From contig JALONG010000007.1 in assembly GCA_025455065.1 (NCBI GenBank), positions 93,290 through 157,289 of the forward strand: a DNA stretch of 64,000 nt, in the 5' to 3' direction. The position numbers and the translations under genes are program-made. Under the pieces are notes generated by a model, which did not search any database, was not told where the DNA came from, and saw only the letters and a list, made by a program, of their open reading frames with translations. This document shows positions 9,361 to 17,856 of this stretch, piece by piece; within the stretch, counting starts at the first letter, position 1, and every line of letters begins with the position of its first letter. This DNA is from Candidatus Kapaibacterium sp. GTDB lineage: Bacteria; Bacteroidota; Ignavibacteria; Kapaibacteriales; UBA4661.

Positions 9361-10710
9361 TTACAGCCCCATTACGGCTTCTTTGAAAACTTGACCGCGA
9401 TGCTCGTAATTCGCAAACATATCGAACGACTTACACGCCGGAGAAAACAGCACCACAGAGCCACTTTCGGCAAAGTCCGCCGCACGGTGAACAGCATCGT
9501 TCATCGTTCCGGCTTTCATGCACCGCACCATACTGCTGAAGTGGTTAAATATCGCGTCTGCTTCTTCGCCAATGGCAATCACGCAACGCACATTCGAGCG
9601 CACGAGGTCATCAAGCGCTGCATAGTCGTTATTATCGCCGCGACCTCCGGCAATCCATACAAGGGGTTTTGAGTAGCTGGAAAGGGCGTACCACGTGGAG
9701 TTGATGTTGGTCGCTTTGGAATCGTTGATGTATTCAACGTTGTTCACTGTCCGAACATATTCCAAACGATGTTCAACACCGGCAAAACTCATCAAACTGT
9801 CCCGTATATCCTCATTGCGTATCTCAAAGGCACGCGCCGCAAGGGCTGCCGCCATTGAGTTATACACGTTGTGAATTCCGGGAATACGGAGTTCATCAAC
9901 CATCATTAATTGTTCCTCTTTATGCTGTGAATCAGGAAGCCCACGGGGAATGAGCAATTTGCCTGATGAAACATACATACCTTGCTGCAAAGGATGTATG
10001 CCGAAGTGAAGGATTTGTGCGCGAGAATGTGCCGCTGCTGCTTTCGACGGCTCATTATCGGCGTTCAAAATTAACACATTTTCTGCGTTTTGATTCAAAG
10101 AAATTTTGTACTTCGCTGCGCAGTATTGCTCAAATGTGCCGTGATACGACAGGTGGTCGGGCGTGATATTCAGGAGCAGCGCCACATCGGGGCGAAAATC
10201 CACGATGCGGTCAAGCTGATAACTGCTTGTTTCCACGACTAAAATTGTTCCCGGTTCCACGCTCCGCACCACCGATGTTATCGCCGTTCCAATGTTTCCG
10301 CAGGCAATCGCTTTTTTGCCGGAATGATTGAGAATATGCGCGATGAGCGCCGTCGTCGTGGTTTTGCCGTTTGTTCCGGTAATTGCCACAACGGGATTTT
10401 TTGCGGTATCAAGCTGTCTCCATGCAAATTCCACTTCACTGATAATCGGAATCTTCCGCTTGTCTGCTTCTTGGATAAAGGGATTCGAGGGCGGCACTCC
10501 GGGCGAGGTTACGATGATGTCGGCTTGCAAACCTTTGTCTGAATGTCCGCCAAACTCCGCATCAATACTGCGCCCCGTGAGTGCTTTAGCGGCGCTTGCG
10601 GCTTCGGTTTCGGATTTTGCTTCGGTGAGAAAAACATTGTGTCCAAGGTCTTGTGCCAGAAAAGCAGCATTCAAGCCGCTTTTGCCTGCGCCGATGATGG
10701 TGTAGTTCAT
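9361..10710 (-). CDS. murD: UDP-N-acetylmuramoylalanine--D-glutamate ligase
   Basis: Cytoplasmic ATP-dependent ligase adding D-glutamate to UDP-MurNAc-L-Ala. At 449 residues it has the normal three-domain layout: an N-terminal Rossmann-like UDP-binding domain (YTIIGAGKSGLNAA), a central ATPase domain with the P-loop TGTNGKTTTT (111-120) and the motif LLNITPDHLSYHG, and a C-terminal domain with EHRLEYV and NDSKATNINST, all typical of Mur ligases. The ATG follows a leader full of GGTTCT-type repeats. Transcribed with ftsW. Confidence 0.95.
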   Translation of the reverse strand: MNYTIIGAGKSGLNAAFLAQDLGHNVFLTEAKSETEAASAAKALTGRSIDAEFGGHSDKGLQADIIVTSPGVPPSNPFIQEADKRKIPIISEVEFAWRQLDTAKNPVVAITGTNGKTTTTALIAHILNHSGKKAIACGNIGTAITSVVRSVEPGTILVVETSSYQLDRIVDFRPDVALLLNITPDHLSYHGTFEQYCAAKYKISLNQNAENVLILNADNEPSKAAAAHSRAQILHFGIHPLQQGMYVSSGKLLIPRGLPDSQHKEEQLMMVDELRIPGIHNVYNSMAAALAARAFEIRNEDIRDSLMSFAGVEHRLEYVRTVNNVEYINDSKATNINSTWYALSSYSKPLVWIAGGRGDNNDYAALDDLVRSNVRCVIAIGEEADAIFNHFSSMVRCMKAGTMNDAVHRAADFAESGSVVLFSPACKSFDMFANYEHRGQVFKEAVMGL

Positions 10711-10775
10711 GGGTTGGATAGGTTCTGGGTGATAGGTTCTAGGTTCTGAGAGTCAGAGGTTCTGAGTTAGAGGTC
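10711..10775 (-). repeat. Degenerate heptamer repeats in the murD leader
   Basis: On the plus strand GGTTCT recurs at 10721, 10735, 10742 and 10758, giving spacings of 14, 7 and 16 bases within otherwise variable sequence. The array begins directly next to the murD ATG and fills almost the whole gap to the Uma2-type gene. Confidence 0.65.
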
Positions 10776-10790
10776 ACATGAAATCAAGCA

Positions 10791-11351
10791 TTACTCCGCA
10801 TCCTCATAAATTTCATCCATCGTAAGCGTACATCCGACCGATGCTAATTCGACATCATCGTTATCGGTAAACATAAATAATTCCCAGCGTTGCTGCTCGT
10901 TGCGTCGAAAAACTTCCACAACGCGCTCCTTTTGAGAGACAAGCACATATTCTTGCAAAGACGAAATTCTGTCATAAAAACGGAACTTTGTTCCTCTGTC
11001 ATACCCCTCTGTGGAGTCCGATAAAACCTCAACTATTAGGATAGGATTCATCAAGGCTTTATCATCAAAATACTCACGCTTACCACAAACAACGGAAATG
11101 TCAGGATAGGTAAAGTATTCCGGTACAGGGATATGAATGCGCATATCATTGTTGAAGACACGACATTTCTTTCGCAAACGTTCCATCAGGGCGTACAGTA
11201 CATTGGCAGAAATAGCGCTATGCGGCGGTGTTCCACCAGCCATAGCAAAAATCTCGCCTTTGTAATACTCGCTTTTGTATTCGGCTTTTTCTTCACGTTC
11301 CAGATATTCTTCTATCGTGAAAATCTGCTGTGGTGCGGGTTGTGCGGACAT
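10791..11351 (-). CDS. Uma2 family (DUF820) putative restriction endonuclease-like protein
   Basis: A 186-residue protein (start MSAQPAPQQIF; the frame is open 15 codons further upstream) with the Uma2/DUF820 PD-(D/E)XK-type fold: FTIEEYLEREEKAEYKSEYYKGEIFAMAG near the N terminus, then YPDISVVCGK and the PILIVEVLSDSTEGYDRGTKF motif. The catalytic Asp, Glu and Lys equivalents (PDISV, IVEV, GTKF) look intact. The family is abundant in cyanobacteria and other environmental bacteria; its biological role is not established. It lies upstream of murD and is divergent from the tricorn-like gene. Confidence 0.85.
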   Translation of the reverse strand: MSAQPAPQQIFTIEEYLEREEKAEYKSEYYKGEIFAMAGGTPPHSAISANVLYALMERLRKKCRVFNNDMRIHIPVPEYFTYPDISVVCGKREYFDDKALMNPILIVEVLSDSTEGYDRGTKFRFYDRISSLQEYVLVSQKERVVEVFRRNEQQRWELFMFTDNDDVELASVGCTLTMDEIYEDAE

Positions 11352-11389
11352 AGTTACCGGAAAAAGTGCATAAAAACTCTTGGTTGTGC

Positions 11390-11424
11390 CTGTCAATTTA
11401 CTGTCAAATCACTGTCAATTTATC
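11390..11424 (-). repeat. Tandem repeat (about 12 bp) in the Uma2 leader
   Basis: Three imperfect copies on the plus strand, CTGTCAATTTAC, TGTCAAATCAC and TGTCAATTTATC, lie some 40 bp upstream of the Uma2-type start. Another instance of the leader-repeat class, in a 297-bp divergent intergenic region that holds a second array for the opposite gene. Confidence 0.65.
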
Positions 11425-11558
11425 GCTTCACGACGTTCTATTCAAGAAAAAATCACTTCCGCTCAAAAGTCTTGCCCAATGCTTCAGCACTTCCGGCGAA
11501 TTGTTTCTGGCACAGCCTCGTACACGGTATTGTCTCTTGGTTTCCAGTGAATCCTTCC

Positions 11559-11606
11559 GTAGTTTAGTTCGTAGATTAGTTCGTAATTTGGTTCATCGTT
11601 TTGTTG
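11559..11606 (+). repeat. Four 12-bp tandem repeats in the tricorn-like gene leader
   Basis: Consecutive 12-base units: GTAGTTTAGTTC, GTAGATTAGTTC, GTAATTTGGTTC and the more degenerate ATCGTTTTGTTG. The array ends 42 bp before the ATG at 11649. Confidence 0.75.
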
Positions 11607-11648
11607 TTATCTTCTCAATTTTTTATCATTGTTCAGGAGAAATACCGC

Positions 11649-14600
11649 ATGAATACTCGCTTACGGTCGCTGTTTGCTACCGCTCTTTTTGCCGCCGGAT
11701 TTTCTACGGCATTCGTAGTTTTCTTTGCAAGCCGCATAAATGCTTTTGCGCAGGGCAATACATCATCACCTGCTTCATCCGAAACACTGCTTTTGCGCCA
11801 GCCGACAGTGCATGGCAGTCGTATTGCATTTGCCTACGGGGGCGACCTTTGGACGGCTTCCGCACAGGGCGGCGAGGCAAAGCGCCTCACAAGCCACATC
11901 GGGCTGGAATCTTCGCCAATGTACTCGCCCGACGGCACAAAGATTGCTTTTGTCGGCGAATACGACGGCAACATTGATGTTTTTGTGATGCCGTCTGATG
12001 GCGGCACTCCCACGCGCCTCACCTTTCACCCGGGCGCAGATGCGCTTGCCGGCTGGTCTCCCGACGGGAAAAGTGTGTTGGTGCGCTCCAGCAGCCATTC
12101 CAATTCTCCGCGTTATGGCAAACTTTTCAAAGTTTCCCTCAGCGCCGGAATGCCGGAAGCGCTGCCGCTTCCAATGGCAGAGCGCGGTGCGTATTCGCCG
12201 GACGGCACAAAACTTGTCTATAATGCTATTGGCGATGCTTTTAACACGTGGAAACGTTACGGCGGCGGACAGAAAGCGCCGTTGCGGATTATTGACCTTA
12301 AAACGCTGGAATACGAGATTATTCCCAGCGCTAATGCCAACGGCGGTGTAAATAATTCCAACGACACGCGCTCCATCTGGCTTGGCGACGTGGTGTATTT
12401 CCTTTCTGACCGCAACCGCGTGATGAACATCTTTGCCTACAACACCCGCACCAAAGCCATTGAGCAGCTTACCAAGCACACCGATTACGATGTGAAATTT
12501 ATGCACGGTAACGGCACAACGATTGCTTACGAACAAGGTGGGCGCGTTCATGTTTTGGATGTTGCAACGAAGACTGCAAAGCCGCTTTCTATCTCGGTGC
12601 AAGCCGATTTGAATGCTCAAAGAGCGCGGTATATCAAAGCCGCAAAGTTCATCAACAATTTCGATATTTCCTCCGGCGGCGCACGTGCTGTGTTTGAGGC
12701 GCGAGGCGAGATTTTGACAGCGCCCGTGAAAAAAGGCGACATTCGCAATTTAACCAATACCACAGGCGCAGTAGAGCGCTCTCCGGCGTGGTCGCCGGAC
12801 GGAAAACACATTGCGTATTTTTCCGATGCAAGCGGCGAATATGCCTTGCACATTCAGGAACAGAGCGGCAAGGAGAAACCTCGCGTGATTACGCTGGCGA
12901 CGAGCAGTTCTCCGGCATCATTCTTTTTTGCGCCGCGCTGGTCGCCGGACAGCAAAAAAATTACCTTTGCCGATGTGCGTCTTCAAATCTGGCTTCTGGA
13001 TGTGGCAAGCGGCAAATTGACCATTGCCGACAAAGACGAATACAACGAACTCAACACGAGCGGCGGCGGCACAGAAACGCCGCGCTGGTCGCCCGACAGT
13101 CGTTGGATGATTTATTCCAAGCGCCTTCCGGGGCAGATGAATGCGGTGTTTGTCTATGAAGTTTCCACAGGCAAAATCACGCAAATCACCGATGGCATGA
13201 GCGATGCAAGCGAAGCGGTCTTCAGCCGCGACGGGAAATATGTGTTTTTTGCGGCAAGCACAAACGTCGGCGCAAACGTCGGCTGGCTTGATATGGCACG
13301 CTTGGAGCGCCCCGTTACGCAGAGTTTGTATGCAATCGCTCTCAGCAAAGATACCCCTTCCCCGCTTGCACCCGAAAGCGATGAAGAAACCGTAAAGCCC
13401 GCTTCTGATGAGGCTTCCGGCGACAAAGGCAATGACAAAAAAGACGAAAAGAAAGACGACAAAAAAGATGATAAAGCTGCAAAAAAAGATGCTAAACCCG
13501 AAACGAAGATAGATTTCACGGGCATTTCGCAGCGTATCGTGGCGTTGCCCGTTCCCGACCGTGCATATGCAAATTTGCAAACATCAGACGGCAAGCTCTT
13601 TTTCGGGGAATTTATCCCGAATAAGCCGGGTTACACGCTGAACGTGTTCGACATGAAAGACCGCAAAAGCACGGTGTTTGCTGAAGGTGTTGGGGCGCAC
13701 ATTGTGAGCGCCGACGGGAACAAAATTTTGTACCAATCAGGCTTTGGCGCTGCGGCATCGTACTTTGTCGTGGATGCGAAAACCAAGCCCAACGGCTCCG
13801 ACGGCAGATTAACGCTTGATGGAATGGAAGTCTATTCCGACCCTTCGGACGAATGGGCGCAGATGTACCAAGAAGTGTGGCGGATTCAGCGCGATATGTT
13901 TTACGACGGATCCATGCACGGTACGGATTGGAAAGCGATGGGCGAAAAATATCGCCCATGGGTGAAACACGTAGCGCACAGAGCCGATTTGAACTTTGTT
14001 TTTGCGGAATTGATGGGTGAACTTGTCGTTGGTCATGCCTACGTGAACGGCGGCGATTGGGCGCAGCCGGAGAGCGTTCCTGTGGGCTTGCTCGGTGCGG
14101 ATTATGAAGTGGCAAATGGTTTTTACCGCATTAAAACAATTTACAACGGTGAGAATTGGAATCCCACGCTCCGCGCACCGCTTACCCAGCCGGGAGTGAA
14201 CGTGAATGTCGGCGATTATGTGCTTGCCGTGAATGGTCGTCCGCTCACAGCCGCACAAAACCTGTATTCGCTCTTTGAAAAAACTGCCGATAAACAAACC
14301 ACGCTCACGCTCAATTCCCGCCCAAGCATGGAAGGCGCTCGCACGGTGACTGTCGTTCCGACAAGCAGTGAAGCGGGTTTGAGGAATCGAGCATGGATTG
14401 AGAATAATCGCCGTTTTGTGGATTCGGCATCAAAAGGCAAACTCGCCTACGTGTATATGCCGAACACAGGCTTTGACGGCTATGCGTCGTTTAATCGGTA
14501 TTATTTCTCGCAACTTGACCGCGAGGGTGTTGTTTTAGATGAGCGCTTCAATGGCGGCGGTTTGGTAGCAGATTACATCATTGATATGCTCAATCGCCCT

Positions 14601-15047
14601 ATTCTTGCGGGTTGGGAGAGCCGTTACGGCAAACAGTTTTTGTCGCCGAGAGCATCCATTTACGGCGCGAAAGTGATGATTGTCAATGAATACGCGGGTT
14701 CGGGCGGTGATGCGATGCCGCAGTATTTCCGTCGTCGCAGTTTGGGTAAACTTGTCGGAAAGCGCACGTGGGGCGGTCTGGTGGGCATTTCGGGCTATCC
14801 GCCGCTTATGGACGGCGGCAGCGTTACGTCACCAAGTTTTGGCACGACTTCTCCCGAAGGCGCTTGGGAAGTGGAAAATGTCGGTGTTGCGCCGGATATT
14901 GATGTGGAAATGGACCCGAAACTTTGCGCACAAGGACGCGACCCGCAGCTTGAAAGAGCGGTGGAACAAGCACTGAAAGAGTTGCAGGCAAATCCCGTAA
15001 AGCGCCCTTCACGCCCCGCTCCGCCTGTGGAGCGCTCGCGGCAGTGA
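11649..15047 (+). CDS. Tricorn-like S41 peptidase, exported
   Basis: A large multi-domain serine protease. The start MNTRLRSLFATALF is set by AGGAG about 9 nt upstream; the frame is open 16 codons earlier. A signal peptide ends near AFAQG. Residues of about 40-600 form TolB/WD40-like propeller repeats with recurring SPDG and WSPD motifs. A Lys/Asp-rich linker (KKDEKKDDKKDD) at about residues 595-620 separates them from a second segment. A C1-type helical region, a PDZ domain (GDYVLAVNGRPL) and a C-terminal S41 domain follow. The nucleophile is the Ser of AGSGGDAMP, about residue 1018; the GELVVGHAYV motif supplies the His and WEVENVGVAPD the acidic residue. Monocistronic, with a terminator downstream. 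Archaeal tricorn degrades peptides in the cytoplasm, whereas this copy should act in the periplasm. Confidence 0.93.
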   Translation: MNTRLRSLFATALFAAGFSTAFVVFFASRINAFAQGNTSSPASSETLLLRQPTVHGSRIAFAYGGDLWTASAQGGEAKRLTSHIGLESSPMYSPDGTKIAFVGEYDGNIDVFVMPSDGGTPTRLTFHPGADALAGWSPDGKSVLVRSSSHSNSPRYGKLFKVSLSAGMPEALPLPMAERGAYSPDGTKLVYNAIGDAFNTWKRYGGGQKAPLRIIDLKTLEYEIIPSANANGGVNNSNDTRSIWLGDVVYFLSDRNRVMNIFAYNTRTKAIEQLTKHTDYDVKFMHGNGTTIAYEQGGRVHVLDVATKTAKPLSISVQADLNAQRARYIKAAKFINNFDISSGGARAVFEARGEILTAPVKKGDIRNLTNTTGAVERSPAWSPDGKHIAYFSDASGEYALHIQEQSGKEKPRVITLATSSSPASFFFAPRWSPDSKKITFADVRLQIWLLDVASGKLTIADKDEYNELNTSGGGTETPRWSPDSRWMIYSKRLPGQMNAVFVYEVSTGKITQITDGMSDASEAVFSRDGKYVFFAASTNVGANVGWLDMARLERPVTQSLYAIALSKDTPSPLAPESDEETVKPASDEASGDKGNDKKDEKKDDKKDDKAAKKDAKPETKIDFTGISQRIVALPVPDRAYANLQTSDGKLFFGEFIPNKPGYTLNVFDMKDRKSTVFAEGVGAHIVSADGNKILYQSGFGAAASYFVVDAKTKPNGSDGRLTLDGMEVYSDPSDEWAQMYQEVWRIQRDMFYDGSMHGTDWKAMGEKYRPWVKHVAHRADLNFVFAELMGELVVGHAYVNGGDWAQPESVPVGLLGADYEVANGFYRIKTIYNGENWNPTLRAPLTQPGVNVNVGDYVLAVNGRPLTAAQNLYSLFEKTADKQTTLTLNSRPSMEGARTVTVVPTSSEAGLRNRAWIENNRRFVDSASKGKLAYVYMPNTGFDGYASFNRYYFSQLDREGVVLDERFNGGGLVADYIIDMLNRPILAGWESRYGKQFLSPRASIYGAKVMIVNEYAGSGGDAMPQYFRRRSLGKLVGKRTWGGLVGISGYPPLMDGGSVTSPSFGTTSPEGAWEVENVGVAPDIDVEMDPKLCAQGRDPQLERAVEQALKELQANPVKRPSRPAPPVERSRQ

Positions 15048-15084
15048 TGTAGATTGTGATTGTAGATGGTTCATTTCTTTATGC

Positions 15085-15125
15085 AAAAGCGATAGTACCT
15101 AAGCGGGTGCTATCGCTTTTTTTTT
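15085..15125 (+). terminator. Rho-independent terminator after the tricorn-like gene
   Basis: Stem AAAAGCGATAG (15085-15095) pairs with CTATCGC plus the start of a nine-T tract (15110-15125). Read backwards, the A tract also allows it to stop the convergent hisH transcript. Confidence 0.85.
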
Positions 15126-15154
15126 GCAAGTACCAATCGTGCGAAGCATTACGC

Positions 15155-15769
15155 TCACAGCGCCAAGAAATTTTTCAATATCTGCGAACCCGCTTCACCA
15201 CTCTTTTCGGGGTGAAACTGCACGGCATAAAAATTCCCTTTGTGTAAACCACCGCTAAAAGGCTGCACATAGTCCGTCGTGGCAATGGTCTCCGGTACAA
15301 GTTCTGCGGCGTAGCTGTGGACATAATACACATAAAATTCTTGCGGAAGATTGGCAAAAAGCGGGTGTGGCGTGGTTGAAAGTGTGTTGGTTACAAGCGT
15401 GTTCCAGCCGATTTGCGGTACTTTGAAGCGCTGACGTTCCTCCGGCTTCGGCGCAAAGCGGCGAATTGTTGCATCGAATACACCCATACACGTCGTGTCG
15501 TTTTCCTCCGAATGGGCGCATAAAAGCTGCATTCCCACGCATATCCCGAAAACAGGCTGTTTGAGGCTTGTAATCACCTTATCCAAGCCGCGTTCCCGCA
15601 AATACGTCATTGCAGAACGCGCTTCACCAACGCCCGGAAAGATGACTTTATCGGCACTGTGCAGCACGTCGGGGTCGTCGGAAATAACGGGTTGTATTCC
15701 TAAACGGTCAAGAGCAAAGAGCAGGGATTGGATGTTTCCTGCGTTATAGCGGACAATGGCGAGGTTCAT
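15155..15769 (-). CDS. hisH: Imidazole glycerol phosphate synthase, glutaminase subunit
   Basis: Class-I glutamine amidotransferase that supplies ammonia to HisF in histidine synthesis. The start MNLAIVRYNAGNIQSL gives 204 aa, the normal length; the frame runs 16 codons further upstream. The nucleophile C77 lies in VFGICVGMQLL, and the His/Glu pair in QFHPEKSG near residues 186-188. The oxyanion segment FPGVGEARSAM is intact. No hisF or other his gene is in the window; it sits 49 bp downstream of a MATE exporter gene, so the histidine genes are scattered in this genome. Confidence 0.94.
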   Translation of the reverse strand: MNLAIVRYNAGNIQSLLFALDRLGIQPVISDDPDVLHSADKVIFPGVGEARSAMTYLRERGLDKVITSLKQPVFGICVGMQLLCAHSEENDTTCMGVFDATIRRFAPKPEERQRFKVPQIGWNTLVTNTLSTTPHPLFANLPQEFYVYYVHSYAAELVPETIATTDYVQPFSGGLHKGNFYAVQFHPEKSGEAGSQILKNFLAL

Positions 15770-15818
15770 GGTGAAAACAATTATGTTCGGAGTTTGGTAG
15801 ATGATTTTGTTCCGCAAT

Positions 15819-17198
15819 TTACACTTTTACTTGTTTCCATGCACCTTTGCGGAAATAATACCATGAAATTCCTGCAATCAACGTTTCTGCCGCAGGCACG
15901 GCAATAAATGCGCCCGGAGCGCCCCATCCCAAGCCTTTCGCCAGAAAATATGCCAGTGGAATTTGAAACAGCCAAAAACCGACGATGTTGATATACGTGG
16001 GTGTTTTCGTGTCGCCCGCACCATTTAAGGCTTGCAGCATCACCATTTCCAAACCGTAGAAAATATACCCCACACCGATAATCCTGAGCGCCAGTGTACC
16101 AAAATGGTGGACTTCTGGGTCAGTGGTGAAAATACTGATGATAGGTGAGGCGGCAAAGACAAACGCGACCGTAACAAATCCCATAAAAATGGCATTGTAC
16201 TTTGCCGTCAAAACAACGCTTTCTTCGGCACGTTGTGGCTTTTGTGCGCCGAGATTCTGCCCCACGAGCGTTGCTGCGGCATTGCTCAAGCCCCAGGCAG
16301 GCATAAGAAAAAACATGATGTTGCGAATACAAATTTGGTATCCTGCTGAGGCTGCTGTTCCGCCCGTTTCCGCTACGAGCCGCACCAATACTACCCATGA
16401 ACCGCTTGCGATAATATTTTGAAAAGCCGCCGGAAGTGCTATATCAAAAATTGAACGGATAACCTCCCCGTCAAACCGCACAAAATCTCGTTTGAAGCGT
16501 ATGATACCGTCGCCTTTGAACAAGTGAAAACATTGATAACAAACCCCTAAACCCCGCGCCAATACTGTCGCCCAAGCCGCCCCCACAAGACCGAAATAAT
16601 GAATAAAAATAGGGCAGAGAATGATGTTCGACAACGAAGCAAGCCAAAGACTGCGCATCGCCATTGCTGCATCGCCCGCACCGCGAAACACGCCGTTGAT
16701 GACGAAAATCAACACCACAACCACCGAACCGCCCAGCATTGTTCGCGTGAAGGATGTTCCTTCGGCGATAACATCAGGCTTTGCGCCCATGAGGGCAAGA
16801 ATATCACCGGCAAAAATGATTCCGCCGGCGCTAAAGGCAAGCGCAATGAGAACAGAAAGTAAAATTGCCTGAAAACCCGCATTAGCGGCGGCTTCGGGGT
16901 TTTTCTCTCCGACGCGCCGAGCGACAATTGCTGTGGCGGCAATACTGATACCCATTCCTAACGAGTACACCAAAAACATGACCGATTCGGTCATACCGAC
17001 CGTCGCAATAGCATTTGCGCCGAGTTTACCGACAAAGTACATATCCACGACCGCAAAGACGCTTTCCAAGCAGAGTTCCAGCATCATCGGTATTGCCAGC
17101 AAAAACACGGCGCGGCGTATGCTTCCTTCGGTATAATCTTGTTCTTCGCCTTTGAGGGATTCTTTGATAATTCCCCAAACGCTTGAAAGCGATTCCAT
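15819..17198 (-). CDS. MATE family multidrug/cation exporter
   Basis: A 459-residue protein with twelve predicted membrane segments in two similar halves. The N-terminal half opens with GSIRRAVFLLAIPMMLELC and contains the VDMYFVGKLGANAIATVGM motif typical of NorM/DinF-type MATE proteins, which expel drugs or metabolites using Na+ or H+ gradients. The substrate cannot be inferred. It lies between an RsbW-like kinase gene and hisH on the same strand, probably one transcript. Confidence 0.9.
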   Translation of the reverse strand: MESLSSVWGIIKESLKGEEQDYTEGSIRRAVFLLAIPMMLELCLESVFAVVDMYFVGKLGANAIATVGMTESVMFLVYSLGMGISIAATAIVARRVGEKNPEAAANAGFQAILLSVLIALAFSAGGIIFAGDILALMGAKPDVIAEGTSFTRTMLGGSVVVVLIFVINGVFRGAGDAAMAMRSLWLASLSNIILCPIFIHYFGLVGAAWATVLARGLGVCYQCFHLFKGDGIIRFKRDFVRFDGEVIRSIFDIALPAAFQNIIASGSWVVLVRLVAETGGTAASAGYQICIRNIMFFLMPAWGLSNAAATLVGQNLGAQKPQRAEESVVLTAKYNAIFMGFVTVAFVFAASPIISIFTTDPEVHHFGTLALRIIGVGYIFYGLEMVMLQALNGAGDTKTPTYINIVGFWLFQIPLAYFLAKGLGWGAPGAFIAVPAAETLIAGISWYYFRKGAWKQVKV

Positions 17199-17368
17199 AA
17201 AACGTTGTTGTGAAATGGTTTGTAAAAAAGTGGGAGTGAGGAGACGCGAAACAAACCCCGTAATAATATTCTCACCACGCGGACTGCAAAAGTGTCCTTG
17301 CTAGAAGGCTGCATCAGTGGTTGTACGGGTTTTTCCTGTTGTGGAATGTAATCAGATTTGACAAAGTG

Positions 17369-17776
17369 CTATTCCCGCAAACGAATTTTGAGTGTCGTGC
17401 GACTGCCGGTTTCTGTTTTGGTAAAATCTGCCGCGTCGCACAGTGAGCGCATTAAAAATACTCCCCGCCCGCCGTCTCGCAGTAAATTTTCCGGTGCAAG
17501 CGGGTCGGGCAAAGTATCAGGATTAAAGCCCATTCCAAAATCATCAATCGTCAAAACAACCATTCCCGCAAGCACTTCCCCAGCTAAGGTGACAGATTTA
17601 CTTTCATCGCGTTTGTTACCGTGAACAATGGCATTGTTCACCCCTTCGGTAAGCGCAATAATTGCATTGTGATAACGTGTTTCATCCATACCAACATCCG
17701 CAACCAATTCCCGTAAGAATGGCTCAACATACCGTAAATTTTTGGTATTACTTTGGAGAATCAAGGTTTTAACCAT
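17369..17776 (-). CDS. RsbW-like anti-sigma factor / GHKL serine kinase
   Basis: A 135-residue single-domain GHKL ATPase of the RsbW/SpoIIAB group, which bind and phosphorylate anti-sigma antagonists or switch stress responses. The N box is EGVNNAIVHGN (residues 44-54), the G1 box DDFGMGFNPDTLPDP (78-92) and the G2 box GGRGVFLMRSL (102-112). No sigma factor, STAS antagonist or PP2C phosphatase gene lies nearby, so its partners are elsewhere. The spacing of 80 bp to the upstream barrel gene allows co-transcription but does not prove it. Confidence 0.88.
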   Translation of the reverse strand: MVKTLILQSNTKNLRYVEPFLRELVADVGMDETRYHNAIIALTEGVNNAIVHGNKRDESKSVTLAGEVLAGMVVLTIDDFGMGFNPDTLPDPLAPENLLRDGGRGVFLMRSLCDAADFTKTETGSRTTLKIRLRE

Positions 17777-17856
17777 AGTTCAGCGATAAATCAACGAAAA
17801 AAATCAGCAACAATTCTGCAATGCAGTGACGATGCGTTTTCAAGGATATTTTTTTG

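Noticed and set aside
11775..12620. 281-codon minus-strand frame opposite the tricorn-like gene
   Set aside because: The plus-strand propeller repeats are clear. The antisense product is basic and low in recognisable structure.
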